Shown here: one piece after another, positions 23,984 through 33,352 of the stretch
Position numbering within the stretch: position 1 is the first letter of the stretch
Layout of the letters: every line of letters starts with the position of its first letter
NCBI GenBank assembly: GCA_910586385.1
Contig: CAJUGX010000005.1
Location: 46,411 to 110,410, forward strand
Direction: 5' to 3'
Length of the DNA stretch: 64,000 bases
Source: an uncultured Christensenella sp.
GTDB lineage: Bacteria > Bacillota > Clostridia > Christensenellales > UBA1242
The notes under the pieces: model-generated
What the model saw: the letters and a program-made list of their open reading frames with translations, nothing else
Told to the model about the DNA's origin: nothing
Databases searched by the model: none
Translations under genes and position numbers: made by a program

Positions 23984-25171
23984 CTACCTTCTCAAAATAT
24001 CCCCAGCAAAAAGTTGATATTTACAAGGAATTGTCACTTTCTCTTGAACAACTTTCGAGCATTCGAGACTCTCTCCTGCCATGTTTTTGATTCCACTTAC
24101 AACAAGTTTTTTGTTGAACGCCTTGTCATTCACACTCAAAATCTCAAGTTCGTCGCCCACCGAAAATTTGTTTCTCATTTCCACTTCGACCTCGCCGTCA
24201 GAAGAGTCTTTTGTCACAACAGCAACAAACTCACTCTCTTGCACTGGCATAGAATCATCTGTGTATTGCTTGCCCTCATCACCATAATAGAATCCAGTCG
24301 TATATCTTCTGTGGCTTGCTTTTTCAAGTTCCGCATCCAACTCTTTTGTTGGCTTTTGTGGCAATCTATCAAGCGCCTTTCTATAAGCATTGACAACTGT
24401 AGCAACATAATAAGGCGACTTCATTCTCCCCTCAATCTTGACACTGTCAACACCAATCTCTTTGAGTTCTTGAAGATGAGAGAGCATGTTGAGGTCTTTT
24501 GAGTTAAAGATATAAGAGCCTCTCTCATCCTCTTGCACCTCAAGCTCGTCTTGCCTGCTGACTTCTCTTATCATGTATTTCCATCTGCATGCTTGCACAC
24601 ACTCGCCATGATTTGAGTCACGTCCTGTCAAATAGTTTGACAACAAGCATCTGCCAGAATAGGCCATGCACATCGCCCCATGGACAAAAACCTCAATCTC
24701 AACTTCTGCCGGCACGCTTTCTCTGATTTGCTTGATTTCACCAAGAGAAAGTTCCCTCGCCAAAATCAATCTCTTCGCCCCAAGGTCAGCCATAAGTTTT
24801 GCCGAATAAGAATTGATGATGTTTGCTTGTGTGCTCACATGCACATTCAAAAGCGGAGCATGTTCTCTGATGTATGCCACCATCCCAAGGTCAGCCACAA
24901 TCACAGCGTCTACGGAGATTTTTTGCAAAAACTCAAGATACTCATCCAAGCCGTCAAAATCTTTGTCCTTTGCAATTATGTTTAGTGTGATATAAACCTT
25001 TTTATTCTTCTCATGTGCGATTTTCACTGCTTCAGTCATTTCTTCTGGTGTGAAGTTCCCCGCAAATGCACGGAGACCAAACCTGCCCCCAGCAAGATAA
25101 ACCGCATCCGCACCAAAGTGCAATGCAGTCAAAAACTTTTCAAAATTTCCAGCAGGTGCCAAAAGTTCCAT
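23984..25171 (-). CDS. U32-family protein (TrhP-like tRNA hydroxylation)
   Basis: The 395-residue protein begins MELLAPAGNFEKFLTALHFGADAVYL and carries the U32 signature EVFVHGAMCMAYSGRC followed by further cysteines (CVQACRWKY), the set expected to bind an iron-sulfur cluster. U32 proteins were called collagenase-like peptidases, but the TrhP/YrrN-YrrO branch is needed for 5-hydroxyuridine at tRNA position 34. This length and gene neighbourhood fit that branch better than proteolysis. The C-terminal beta domain is at about 325-395. AAGGAG for this gene lies inside the small upstream reading frame. Confidence 0.85.
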   Translation of the reverse strand: MELLAPAGNFEKFLTALHFGADAVYLAGGRFGLRAFAGNFTPEEMTEAVKIAHEKNKKVYITLNIIAKDKDFDGLDEYLEFLQKISVDAVIVADLGMVAYIREHAPLLNVHVSTQANIINSYSAKLMADLGAKRLILARELSLGEIKQIRESVPAEVEIEVFVHGAMCMAYSGRCLLSNYLTGRDSNHGECVQACRWKYMIREVSRQDELEVQEDERGSYIFNSKDLNMLSHLQELKEIGVDSVKIEGRMKSPYYVATVVNAYRKALDRLPQKPTKELDAELEKASHRRYTTGFYYGDEGKQYTDDSMPVQESEFVAVVTKDSSDGEVEVEMRNKFSVGDELEILSVNDKAFNKKLVVSGIKNMAGESLECSKVVQEKVTIPCKYQLFAGDILRR

Positions 25172-25172
25172 T

Positions 25173-25283
25173 TTATCTATTCTCCTTCATATAGTCCATG
25201 TCCATAACGAGTCGTTCTTGTCTACGTTTCAAAACTTTCTTTCTCATGTTTTGAATACGCTTGAGTTTGATCCAAGTGATCAT
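25173..25283 (-). CDS. Small basic protein, 36 residues
   Basis: An ATG directly follows the stop codon of pnuC and reads 36 codons (MITWIKLKRIQNMRKK...) to a TAA that ends one base before the U32 start. The frame is rich in Lys and Arg with a short amphipathic start. Its tight fit between two coding genes suggests translational coupling, but there is no independent ribosome site, so it may only be a coupling frame. Confidence 0.4.
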   Translation of the reverse strand: MITWIKLKRIQNMRKKVLKRRQERLVMDMDYMKENR

Positions 25284-25940
25284 TCAAAAAACATTTAAGA
25301 AAAGCAAAACAACAAAGAGTATGATTGTAGGGATGTAAGAGACATTTTTGTCTTTCACAATCATAAACATCCAAAGGCAAATGCAGACAATGTTGCTGAG
25401 TATGTAGAACACAAAATTGTATTCACATCTACGCAATGCCAAATATCCAGCCATTGCCCCAGCCAAAACTGAGAAAGTACTTATGATAAGATTTGCAGTG
25501 TTGAATGCTTTGAGCAAGAAATAGAATCCCACGCTTGAGCAAGCAAAACATACAAAAAACAAACTCCACTCAAGTTTTGACAAACTTTTGTTTACTTTTA
25601 CAACTTTGTCTTTTTTGCTGAAATTCTTCATCCAAGAGATGATTGTGATTACATACATAGGGAGAGTGACCGCCAAGTTGACCAACATCTCTCCATAGAG
25701 TTTGTTGAAATAACTCATGGTGACATACAAAACACAATAGATGATGGAGATAAATTGTCCAATGACCATACCCTTTGCAATGAAGAATACCCCAACGACT
25801 CCAAAGAGAGAGCAAAGTATCGTGAGTGGTGAAGATTTGAAAACAACACCACAAACAATGATTGCAGTGATAAACACCGCCATAAAGGTGTATTCCCACC
25901 ACTTGATTCTCTTAAAAAAATCTTTCAATTTTCCTTTCAC
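25284..25940 (-). CDS. pnuC: Nicotinamide riboside/mononucleotide transporter PnuC
   Basis: The 218-residue protein has about seven membrane helices and the PnuC pattern near the end (GYLALRRCEYNFVFYILSNIVCICLW), with KWWEYTF at the start. PnuC carries nicotinamide riboside by facilitated diffusion, trapped by phosphorylation inside. Start is a GTG at 25940 with GGAGGAGG upstream, nine bases from tsaD. No riboswitch is visible ahead; it is in an operon after prfB-tsaD. Confidence 0.82.
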   Translation of the reverse strand: MKGKLKDFFKRIKWWEYTFMAVFITAIIVCGVVFKSSPLTILCSLFGVVGVFFIAKGMVIGQFISIIYCVLYVTMSYFNKLYGEMLVNLAVTLPMYVITIISWMKNFSKKDKVVKVNKSLSKLEWSLFFVCFACSSVGFYFLLKAFNTANLIISTFSVLAGAMAGYLALRRCEYNFVFYILSNIVCICLWMFMIVKDKNVSYIPTIILFVVLLFLNVF

Positions 25941-25949
25941 AACCTCCTC

Positions 25950-27008
25950 CTAAATTCCAACAGTTGGCTTTGCTGTGAGAGTCAGGTCTGCAAAACCAAT
26001 CCCAACTTTGACATAATAATACGCAATCGAGCCAATCATTGCAGCGTTGTCAGTGCAGTATTTAAGTACTGGCATAAATGCTTTCACACCATTTTTTTCA
26101 CACGCATCGCTTATTTTTTCTCTCAGACGAGCGTTTGCTCCAACTCCGCCCGCAATGACCAACTTTTTGTGTCCTAGGCTCTTGCACGCTTTGACTGCCT
26201 TTTCTGAAAGTTCGTCAGTGACAATCTCTTGAAAAGTGCAAGCGATGTCCTCTTTCGAAAACGCCTCGTCTTTTTGCTCTTTGTTGTGCACATAATTCAC
26301 AACAGCAGTCTTGAGTCCACTAAACGAAAAGTTGAATGTGTCTTTGAGCGGTGTCTTATAGTTGAATTTGACAATGTTCTTTCCAACCTTTGCCAAACGG
26401 TCAATCGCAGGTCCACCAGGATAAGGCAATCCCAAAACTCTTGCAACCTTGTCAAAACATTCTCCAACAGAGTCATCCACCGTCGAGCCGATGAGATTAA
26501 AATCACAATAATCTTTGACATCGATGATTGCAGTATGTCCACCACTTACCATAAGGCACAAAAATGGTGGTTCAAGTTCTTCATAGGATATGTAGTTTGC
26601 ACCAATGTGCCCATGCACATGGCTGACTGCAATAAGTGGCAAATTGAGAGCATACGCGAGTGTCTTTGCAAAGTTCACTCCCACCAAAAGTGCTCCCATA
26701 AGCCCCGCACCATATGTCACAGCAATTGCATCAATGTCAGCAAATGTCATATCTGCCGCTTGCAACGCCTCCTTCAAAACATCAGAGATGTTTTTGATGT
26801 GGTTTCTTGAAGCGATCTCTGGCACAACTCCACCATACAATTTGTGGATGTCTATTTGTGAAGAAACAATGTTTGACAGCACCTGTCTGCCGTTTTTGAC
26901 AATGGCAATGGCAGTCTCGTCACAAGAAGACTCAATTGATAGGATGACAACATCTTTCTTTGTCCGCAAATTTTCATATTTAATTTTTGATTCTTCCAAA
27001 TAACTCAT
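25950..27008 (-). CDS. tsaD: tRNA N6-adenosine threonylcarbamoyltransferase
   Basis: The 352-residue protein is the TsaD/Kae1 subunit that, with TsaB and TsaE, transfers threonylcarbamoyl to A37 of ANN-decoding tRNAs. ASKHA-fold motifs are ILSIESSCDETAIAIV (residues 22-37), metal ligands in HVHGH (HxxxH) and the nucleotide-site SGGHTAI and GGVGANARLRE. Length is normal. AAAGG precedes the ATG, one base after the prfB stop. Confidence 0.95.
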   Translation of the reverse strand: MSYLEESKIKYENLRTKKDVVILSIESSCDETAIAIVKNGRQVLSNIVSSQIDIHKLYGGVVPEIASRNHIKNISDVLKEALQAADMTFADIDAIAVTYGAGLMGALLVGVNFAKTLAYALNLPLIAVSHVHGHIGANYISYEELEPPFLCLMVSGGHTAIIDVKDYCDFNLIGSTVDDSVGECFDKVARVLGLPYPGGPAIDRLAKVGKNIVKFNYKTPLKDTFNFSFSGLKTAVVNYVHNKEQKDEAFSKEDIACTFQEIVTDELSEKAVKACKSLGHKKLVIAGGVGANARLREKISDACEKNGVKAFMPVLKYCTDNAAMIGSIAYYYVKVGIGFADLTLTAKPTVGI

Positions 27009-27009
27009 G

Positions 27010-28117
27010 TCAACCTTTCACACTTGTCCTTTTAAGGTACTCATTGATAAAGCCCTGAATATCGCCATTCATAACTGCTTGCACATCGCTTGTTTCAAAG
27101 TTTGTTCTGTGGTCCTTGACCATTGTGTAAGGACAGAAGACATAAGAGCGGATTTGGCTTCCCCACTCAATTTTCTTGACATCACCACGGATTGAAGCCA
27201 ACTTTTCCAATTCTTCAAGCTCTTGCTTTTCAACAAGTTTTGAGTAAAGCATTTTCATTGCGGTTTCTTTGTTTTGCACTTGTGAACGCTCAGTCTGGCA
27301 CGCAACGATTATTCCAGAAGGAATGTGAGTGATTCGAATGGCTGACTCTGTCTTGTTGACATGCTGCCCGCCCGCGCCCGAACTTCTGAATGTATCAACC
27401 TTCAAATCTTCTGGTCTGACGACAATGTCTGGAGTTTCTTCAATCTCTGGCATAACTTCAAGTGACGCAAAACTTGTGTGTCTTCTTGCATTCGCATCAA
27501 ATGGCGAAATTCTCACAAGTCTATGCACACCCTTTTCCGCCTTCAAATATCCATAAGCATACTCGCCAGAGACGAGAAAAGAAATGGATTTGATTCCAGC
27601 ATCTTCTCCATCCAAAACATCAAGCACCTTGATTTTGAATTTGTTTTTCTCTGCATACATACTGTACATTCTGAAAAGCATGTCAGCCCAGTCTTGAGCC
27701 TCAGTGCCACCAGCTCCAGCATGCAAAGTCAAAATAGCATTATAGTTGTCATATTTCCCAGACAAAAGAGTTTCAAGTTTTGCATTTTCAATCTCAGCTT
27801 CAAGATCAGCAAGCGTTGACATCAATTCTTGAAAAAGTCCCTCATCGTCAACTTCTTCCAAAAGTTCGATACTTGCCTGACAATTTTCAATCTTGCTTTG
27901 AATACTCTTCACTTCTTCAATTTTATATTCACAAAGTTTTGCCTCTCTGCCGACTTTTGACACCCTTTTGGCGTCATTAAAAAAGCCTTCTGAGAGTTGT
28001 TCTTTTTTCAATTCTTCCAGTCTTTGCTCTTGCGTAACCGGGTCAAAGACACTCCTTGATGAAAGCAAATTCTTCATTCAAATTTGACAATTTTTCTTTT
28101 TGGACATCCAAAATCAT
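27010..28117 (-). CDS. prfB: Peptide chain release factor 2 (programmed +1 frameshift)
   Basis: RF2 releases peptides at UAA and UGA. The main frame holds the stop-codon recognition tripeptide SPF (RISPFDANARRH) and the catalytic GGQ (SSGAGGQHVNKTESAIR). The first 24 codons (MILDVQKEKLSNLNEEFAFI...) are in another frame, starting at ATG 28117 after GAGGT, and end in a UGA inside CTTTGAC. A +1 shift there joins the two parts into a 368-residue protein. The coordinates span both frames. It is the first gene of prfB-tsaD-pnuC-U32. Confidence 0.95.
28042..28057 (-). promoter_or_regulatory. prfB programmed frameshift site
   Basis: On the minus strand AAGGAG (28052-28057), three bases, then CTT TGA C (28042-28048). 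The Shine-Dalgarno-like hexamer three bases ahead of CTT followed by UGA-C is the classical autoregulatory arrangement: low RF2 lets the ribosome slip by one base. Confidence 0.93.
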
Positions 28118-28182
28118 ATATCTACCTCAATAACATATTTATTTTATCTTAATCTCAAAAAAATGTAAAGAAATATAAGGTC

Positions 28183-28216
28183 AAAAAAAAGCAGAAGTCA
28201 AATCTTCTGCCTTTTT
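28183..28216 (-). terminator. Terminator of the calcium ATPase gene
   Basis: GCAGAAG/CTTCTGC hairpin with T8 on the minus strand, directly after the stop at 28218. Confidence 0.9.
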
Positions 28217-28217
28217 A

Positions 28218-31004
28218 TCATTTTTTCTTTCCTCTTACGCCGTTTTCAAGTCTTCTGTCTCTTCTCCTCAAGAAGCACTTCACAATCTCAAAGTAAGGGA
28301 TGATCATAATTGAGCATCCAATCACCATGAGCCATTGCCACCAGTTGATTGAAGTGATTCCCATTGCGTGTTGAATAGGCGCAATTGGCGCAACCACAAC
28401 AATCACTGTCAAAAGGAGTGACCCAACAAATGCAAGGTTGAGAATCTTGTTGTCGAAGATGTTTTTGCTGAAAAGTGTTGCTACTCTGTTTTTGTAGTTG
28501 TAAGCATGGAAAAGTTCTGCAATGCAGGTGAAAAGGAAACAAATTGTTGTCACTTCTGCAGAAGAGAGTTTCAACCCAAAGGTGCATCCACAATAGAGCC
28601 CAACAATGCCAAACCCCACAAAAAGTGCTGATGTAAGGATACTTATTCCACTCTCACCCCTAAACAAACTTCCGGTGTTTTTGATTGGCTTTCTCTTCAT
28701 AACATTCTTTTCTGCTTTTTCAAAGCCTAGGGCAAGCCCAATAAATGTATCAGAAACAAAGTTGATCCAAAGGATAAGTGCTGGCTGGAAGAAATTGACG
28801 TCTCTAAAGCCCAAAAGCACAACAGTCATTGCAATAAGTTCTGCGATTGATGTACCAAGCAAAAACATCAAAATCTTCATGATTGTGTCATAAATTCTTC
28901 TGCCCTCTTTCACCGCCCCAACAATTGTTGCAAAGTTGTCATCTGTCAAAATAACATCCGCTGCTTCTTTTGTCACATCTGTGCCAGTGATACCCATCCC
29001 GACACCAATGTCTGCCGCCTTGATACTTGGAGCATCATTCACACCATCACCCGTCATGGCAACAGTCTTGTTGTTTGCCTTGAGGGCTTTGACGATTTTC
29101 ACCTTATGCTCTGGACTCACTCTTGCATAAACTTGATATTGATTTATGGATTTGATAAATTCTTCATCAGAAATTTGGTCAAGTTCTTGTCCAGTGATGA
29201 CCTTCTTGTTGTCAGTGCAAATTCCAAGTTCGTTTGCAATTGCAAAAGCAGTGTCTTTATGGTCACCAGTGATCATGATTGTGGTGATACCAGCTTGTTT
29301 GCAAGTTTTGATAGAATCTTTCACTTCCTCTCTTGGCGGATCAATCATGCCGACCATACCAATGAAACACAAATCATACTCCGTGTTTGCACTTGTTGGA
29401 CGATTGATTTTGTCGACCGTCTTGAAGGCAAATCCAAGAACTCTGAGTGCTTTCGAAGCAAACTCGGTGTTCTTTTCAATTATTCTGTCCTTGTCTTCGT
29501 TTGTAATTTTTCTGATTCTGCCGTTGTCCAAAATACGATCACATCTTATAAGAATGCTGTCAATTGCACCCTTTGTATAAGCAATCTTCTGTTCTTCCAC
29601 TTGATGGAAAGTCGTCATCAATTTTCTATCACTGTCAAAAGGAATTTCGTTTATTCTCTTAAGTTTACCTTCCACTTTCTCCTTGCTGATGCCAAACTTA
29701 TATCCATAGTGCACCAAAGCAATTTCAGTTGGATCGCCGATTGTTTCGAGTTTATTGTCTTCAAGTTTTGTCATTGTGTCATTGCACAAAAGCATACAAT
29801 TGATGAGTTCGTTGAAACCTTTGTCATCTTTGAACTCTGCACCATACAACTCTTCCGCTTTCTCAAGCGTCATAACATTGTTTGCATCATCACCGACAGG
29901 TTTGTCATCAAACTTTTTGTTGTTTACTTCTTCACACAATCCACCAAAATAGAAGATTTGCTTCACAGTCATTTGGTTGAGCGTCAAAGTGCCAGTCTTG
30001 TCAGAGCAGATGACTTCGGTGCTTCCCAAAGTCTCAACAGCAGGCAAATGCTTGACAATCGCTCTTTGCTCGCTCATTCTCTTCACACCCATAGACATCG
30101 TGACGGTGTTGCAAGCAGGAAGACCTTCTGGGATTGCACATACTGCGATGGCAATCGCCATAGAAAACGCAGCGAAAACATCTTTACCTTTTGATATACA
30201 CAATTCGACAATGAAAACTGCCAAACAAACCAAAAGCACAATGATTGTGATGACAATACTTGTCTTTTTGATTCTTTTTGTAAGCGGAGTGTCTTCTGTC
30301 TTTATCTCATGGAGAGCCGCAGCAATTTTTCCCATTTCAGTCTGCATCCCGCAAGCAACAACGACACCGACACCTCTTCCATATGTGACAACACTGCCCA
30401 TATAAGCCATGTTGACACGGTCACCAAGCACAGCATTTTCTTGAAGAACAAGTGAAGCATCTTTTTCGACAGGGACACTCTCACCAGTGAGTGCACTTTC
30501 TTCAATCTTCAAAGAGTTGCTTTCCAAAAGTCTCAGATCCGCTGGGACAATATCCCCCGCTTCCAAAACGACAATGTCACCAAGCACAAGTTCTTCAGAC
30601 TTAACTTTGATTGTTTTGCCATTTCTAATCACCTTGCAAAATGGTTTTGTGAGATTTTTCAGCGAATCCATGGCTCTTTCGGAGTTTCGCTCCTGCAAAT
30701 ATCCAATTATGGCATTGATGAAAACAATAATCAATATGATTCCTGCATCAATAAACTCCTCATAAGATTTTTGAATAATTCCAATGACAACACTCACAAC
30801 AGAACTGAGCAAGAGGACAATGATAAGTATTTCTTTGAATTGCCCCAAAAATTTCACAAAGTTGCTCTTTTTCTTCTTTTCAGCAAGAACATTTTTTCCA
30901 TTCGTTTCAAGCCTCGTTTTTGCTTCACGATAAGAAAGTCCAGCAGTTGTCGCCTGCACACTTTCCAAGACTTCTTCAGTTGATTTTGCAAAATACGTAT
31001 TCAT
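28218..31004 (-). CDS. P-type calcium-transporting ATPase
   Basis: The 928-residue pump is of P2A/P2B type. The phosphorylated aspartate is in ICSDKTGTLTLNQM, the actuator motif is LTGESVPVEK, MITGDH and VAMTGDGVNDAPSIKAADIGVGMG form the P domain hinge, and helix M4 contains CAIPEGLP, the PEGLP calcium-site motif. About ten membrane helices are present. It should export Ca2+ from the cytosol; other divalent ions cannot be excluded. The gene has no ribosome site; its -10 box ends eight bases before the ATG, suggesting a leaderless mRNA. Confidence 0.93.
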   Translation of the reverse strand: MNTYFAKSTEEVLESVQATTAGLSYREAKTRLETNGKNVLAEKKKKSNFVKFLGQFKEILIIVLLLSSVVSVVIGIIQKSYEEFIDAGIILIIVFINAIIGYLQERNSERAMDSLKNLTKPFCKVIRNGKTIKVKSEELVLGDIVVLEAGDIVPADLRLLESNSLKIEESALTGESVPVEKDASLVLQENAVLGDRVNMAYMGSVVTYGRGVGVVVACGMQTEMGKIAAALHEIKTEDTPLTKRIKKTSIVITIIVLLVCLAVFIVELCISKGKDVFAAFSMAIAIAVCAIPEGLPACNTVTMSMGVKRMSEQRAIVKHLPAVETLGSTEVICSDKTGTLTLNQMTVKQIFYFGGLCEEVNNKKFDDKPVGDDANNVMTLEKAEELYGAEFKDDKGFNELINCMLLCNDTMTKLEDNKLETIGDPTEIALVHYGYKFGISKEKVEGKLKRINEIPFDSDRKLMTTFHQVEEQKIAYTKGAIDSILIRCDRILDNGRIRKITNEDKDRIIEKNTEFASKALRVLGFAFKTVDKINRPTSANTEYDLCFIGMVGMIDPPREEVKDSIKTCKQAGITTIMITGDHKDTAFAIANELGICTDNKKVITGQELDQISDEEFIKSINQYQVYARVSPEHKVKIVKALKANNKTVAMTGDGVNDAPSIKAADIGVGMGITGTDVTKEAADVILTDDNFATIVGAVKEGRRIYDTIMKILMFLLGTSIAELIAMTVVLLGFRDVNFFQPALILWINFVSDTFIGLALGFEKAEKNVMKRKPIKNTGSLFRGESGISILTSALFVGFGIVGLYCGCTFGLKLSSAEVTTICFLFTCIAELFHAYNYKNRVATLFSKNIFDNKILNLAFVGSLLLTVIVVVAPIAPIQHAMGITSINWWQWLMVIGCSIMIIPYFEIVKCFLRRRDRRLENGVRGKKK

Positions 31005-31012
31005 ATGTGCAT

Positions 31013-31040
31013 ATTATACCAAAGTTTTATGCCTAAGCAA
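31013..31040 (-). promoter_or_regulatory. Promoter of the calcium ATPase gene, probably leaderless
   Basis: Minus strand TTGCTT (31035-31040), 16-base spacer, TATAAT (31013-31018), eight bases, ATG. Confidence 0.7.
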
Positions 31041-31062
31041 AACAAAATCATAAAACTCCCAC

Positions 31063-31092
31063 AAAAAAAACCACCGCAGTATCGGTGGTTTT
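31063..31092 (-). terminator. Terminator of the Glu-rich coiled-coil gene
   Basis: AAAACCACCG-CAGTAT-CGGTGGTTTT with T-run on the minus strand, seven bases after the stop. Confidence 0.9.
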
Positions 31093-31098
31093 CGCAAT

Positions 31099-32307
31099 TT
31101 AGTTTTCAGAATCAGCGTTTGCTTCTTCTTGTTCTTTTTCAAGTCTAGCAATTTCAGCAGTCAAAGATTCAACATCGTTTTTGAGATCTTCGTTTCTAGC
31201 CTTCAAAACATAGTACATCTTTTCAAGAAGTGGATATCTCTCTTGGTTGTTTTTCATAACTTCTTCGCAATGTTGAACAGAAAGTTTAAGTCCATCCAAA
31301 AGATCAAGGTCTTCAGAAAGTTTCTTAGCCTTATCCTCATCGATGTCAGCGTAATTGTTTACGCCATAGAGCAAAACTTTTTGTTTTGCAACAAGAGCTT
31401 CTTTTCTTCTAAGTTTCTTCTCATCTCGCTCATGAGTGGTCCAAACTCTTTGAAGAGGAATAAATTCCTTTCTGCATTGCTTAAACTCTTTCTCAGTTGC
31501 TGCAAGTCTGCTTTCAGCCTTTGCAAGTCGTTTCTTCAGTTCGTCAATTGAAAGCCCAGCAAGTTTCTTGTTTACCACAACGGTTTTAACTTCAGGTTCT
31601 TTTGTTTGTTCAGCAAGTGCACGCTTTGCTTGTTCAAGTTCTTGCACCATTGCTGCGTATCTTTGTTTTTCTTCCTCAAGAGCTTTTCTTTCTTCATCCA
31701 AGTGGTCAGCTTCAGGTTCAACCTCTTCTTCAGCCACTGGATCTTCGATTTCTGGGACAGCAGGAAGTTCTTCAGCTTCTCCCTCAACCGTTTCAACTTC
31801 AGTTGTCTCTTCCGCTGTTTCCTCTGCAGCCTCTTGAGCCACTTCTTCAGCAGCATTTTCTTGCATTCTTCTAAGGATTTCTTGTCTTCTTGCTTCGAGG
31901 TATGCTCTTCTTTCAGCATTCTCTCTTTCCTCTCTCGCCTTTGCAGCTTCGATTTCTGTTTCTTCTGCTTGAGCACGAGCATCGTCAACTTCAAGAATGT
32001 CTTGTTCGTTGAAAACTGGTTCTTCCTTCAATTCTTCAACTTCTTGAGTCTCCTCAACTTTCTCCTCATCAAGATTGTATGCAGAAACAATTCCATCTTG
32101 TTCTGCCTTCAATTCATTCTCTTCGAAAATCAATCTGTCTTCATGTTTACTTTTTGGATTTTTCTCCTTCGAAATGAGTGCATTCACCATTTCAAACAAG
32201 AAGTAAACGATGAGTGATCCAGCAAGCACCACTGCAAAGATGATAAACACATCCAAGATAAGTGAGTTGATGCTTCCGCTTCCTGCATTTAAGAGAGATT
32301 TTAACAT
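31099..32307 (-). CDS. Membrane-anchored Glu-rich coiled-coil protein
   Basis: The 402-residue protein has an N-terminal membrane helix (about residues 17-45, LILDVFIIFAVVLAGSLIVYFLF), a long low-complexity segment rich in Glu and Ala (about 55-230, AREERENAERRAYLEARR, AAEEVAQEAAEETAEE), and a C-terminal coiled coil (about 250-400) with the more ordered KKLAGLSIDELKKRLAKAES and LRRKEALVAKQKVLLYGV. No enzyme motif is seen. The pattern suggests a structural protein tied to the membrane, perhaps a cell-shape or division scaffold; that is inference. Probable monocistronic unit. Confidence 0.65.
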   Translation of the reverse strand: MLKSLLNAGSGSINSLILDVFIIFAVVLAGSLIVYFLFEMVNALISKEKNPKSKHEDRLIFEENELKAEQDGIVSAYNLDEEKVEETQEVEELKEEPVFNEQDILEVDDARAQAEETEIEAAKAREERENAERRAYLEARRQEILRRMQENAAEEVAQEAAEETAEETTEVETVEGEAEELPAVPEIEDPVAEEEVEPEADHLDEERKALEEEKQRYAAMVQELEQAKRALAEQTKEPEVKTVVVNKKLAGLSIDELKKRLAKAESRLAATEKEFKQCRKEFIPLQRVWTTHERDEKKLRRKEALVAKQKVLLYGVNNYADIDEDKAKKLSEDLDLLDGLKLSVQHCEEVMKNNQERYPLLEKMYYVLKARNEDLKNDVESLTAEIARLEKEQEEANADSEN

Positions 32308-32388
32308 AGCAAAATTACCTTCCTTTTTGATTACTTATTGTGTTTGTTTTTGGCAAAGTCATACCAACTTTTCAGACCTTAAGTTTTT

Positions 32389-32788
32389 TGGTGGAGACGG
32401 AGGGAATTGAACCCTCGTCCGAAAACCTTGCAAAATACTTTTCTACACGCTTAGTTTATGCTTAAAAATTCGTTTTTAATTTGTCCATAAACAGACTTCA
32501 AAAACTATTCCTTAAAATTTTTTGCAGATACAAGGAAAACTTTCTACAAAATTTTTGCCTTTGATGATACCCAGTTCTTTTGATGGCAAATCAAAAGGTG
32601 AGCAGATTGAAATTTTCAATCAGGTCGTTGTCAAATTCAATTAGGCAGCAACAGCAGCTGTGTTGAAAGAAACAACATTGTCATTTTTTTCTGCGTTTAT
32701 TCGCTTAGCTCATTTTTTAAGTGATGGGCAAATCACTGCGTGCTTTATGTATTCCACATAAATCTCCGTCGAAACCAAAATCGTCCCC
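32389..32788 (-). ncRNA. ssrA: Transfer-messenger RNA (tmRNA)
   Basis: The 400-base RNA starts GGGGACGATTTTGGTTTCGACGG near its 5' end, as in bacterial tmRNA, and ends with a T arm (GGTTCAATTCCC), acceptor GTCTCCA region and encoded CCA; the two ends pair as an alanine-accepting tRNA-like domain. The 3' end lies at 32389. With SmpB it rescues stalled ribosomes and adds a degradation tag. It lies six bases after smpB. Confidence 0.95.
32641..32694 (-). other. tmRNA proteolysis tag reading frame
   Basis: Inside ssrA, resuming at GCA: the tag reads AEKNDNVVSFNTAAVAA then TAA. The first alanine codon is the usual resume codon and the AVAA end fits ClpXP-type degradation signals. Confidence 0.85.
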
Positions 32789-32794
32789 AAAATG

Positions 32795-33235
32795 TCAAAC
32801 AGAGAATCTTTCGATTTCTCTCTTAACAGATTTTTCTTTGAGGGTTTGTCTCTTGTCGTAAAGTTTTTTACCTTTTGCAAGACCGATTTCCACCTTAACC
32901 TTTCCAGATTTGTTGAAATAAATCTTTGTGGCAATCAGTGTAAATCCTTTTTCTTTGACCGCACGAGCAAACTTTGAAATTTCGCTTTTGCTAAGAAGCA
33001 ACTTTCGCGACCTTCTTTCGTCCGGTTTGAAAGATGAAGTCTGTTCGTATGGTTTAATATATGCGTTTTTCAAGAAAATTTCACCATTTTTGATGACGAC
33101 AAAACTTTCTGAAAGACTTGCACCGCCAGCACGTACAGACTTGACTTCACTGCCCTCCAAGACAATTCCAGCCTCAACCAAGTCTGAAACGAAGTAGTCA
33201 TAAAACGCCCGCTTATTGTTTGATATAACCTTCAT
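32795..33235 (-). CDS. smpB: SsrA-binding protein SmpB
   Basis: The 146-residue protein binds the tRNA-like domain of tmRNA. Motifs: NKRAFYDYFVSDLVEAGIVLEGSEVKSVR at the start, YIKPYEQTS, RRSRKLLLSKSEI, and the basic C-terminal tail GKKLYDKRQTLKEKSVKRE that enters the mRNA channel. I start at ATG 33235 with GGGAGGGG upstream; the frame continues further but lacks similarity. It is cotranscribed behind secG and rnr, followed at once by ssrA. Confidence 0.95.
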   Translation of the reverse strand: MKVISNNKRAFYDYFVSDLVEAGIVLEGSEVKSVRAGGASLSESFVVIKNGEIFLKNAYIKPYEQTSSFKPDERRSRKLLLSKSEISKFARAVKEKGFTLIATKIYFNKSGKVKVEIGLAKGKKLYDKRQTLKEKSVKREIERFSV

Positions 33236-33295
33236 TTCCCCTCCCATTATATCACCTGAAATCATATTTTTCAATAACATTTTCAAAAAAAGATA

Positions 33296-33345
33296 AAAAA
33301 AATGGTGTTTTTTCAAAGAAAATCTGTGTTTTTTACCATTTTTTT
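33296..33345 (-). terminator. Possible terminator after rnr
   Basis: AAAAAATGGT and ACCATTTTTTTT arms face each other across a 29-base A/T-rich loop on the minus strand. The large loop makes it weak; smpB probably receives read-through. Confidence 0.4.
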
Positions 33346-33352
33346 ATCAAAT

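Noticed and set aside
29106..30194. Long plus-strand open frame of about 360 codons
   Set aside because: It lies wholly antisense within the calcium ATPase gene, has no ribosome site and a composition typical of an antisense frame.
31568..32217. Plus-strand open frames rich in Ser, Phe and Leu
   Set aside because: They are reversed images of the Glu/Ala-rich coiled-coil gene on the minus strand.
32710..32934. Short frame of 74 codons at the 5' end of ssrA
   Set aside because: It overlaps the tmRNA and the smpB end in a wrong frame.
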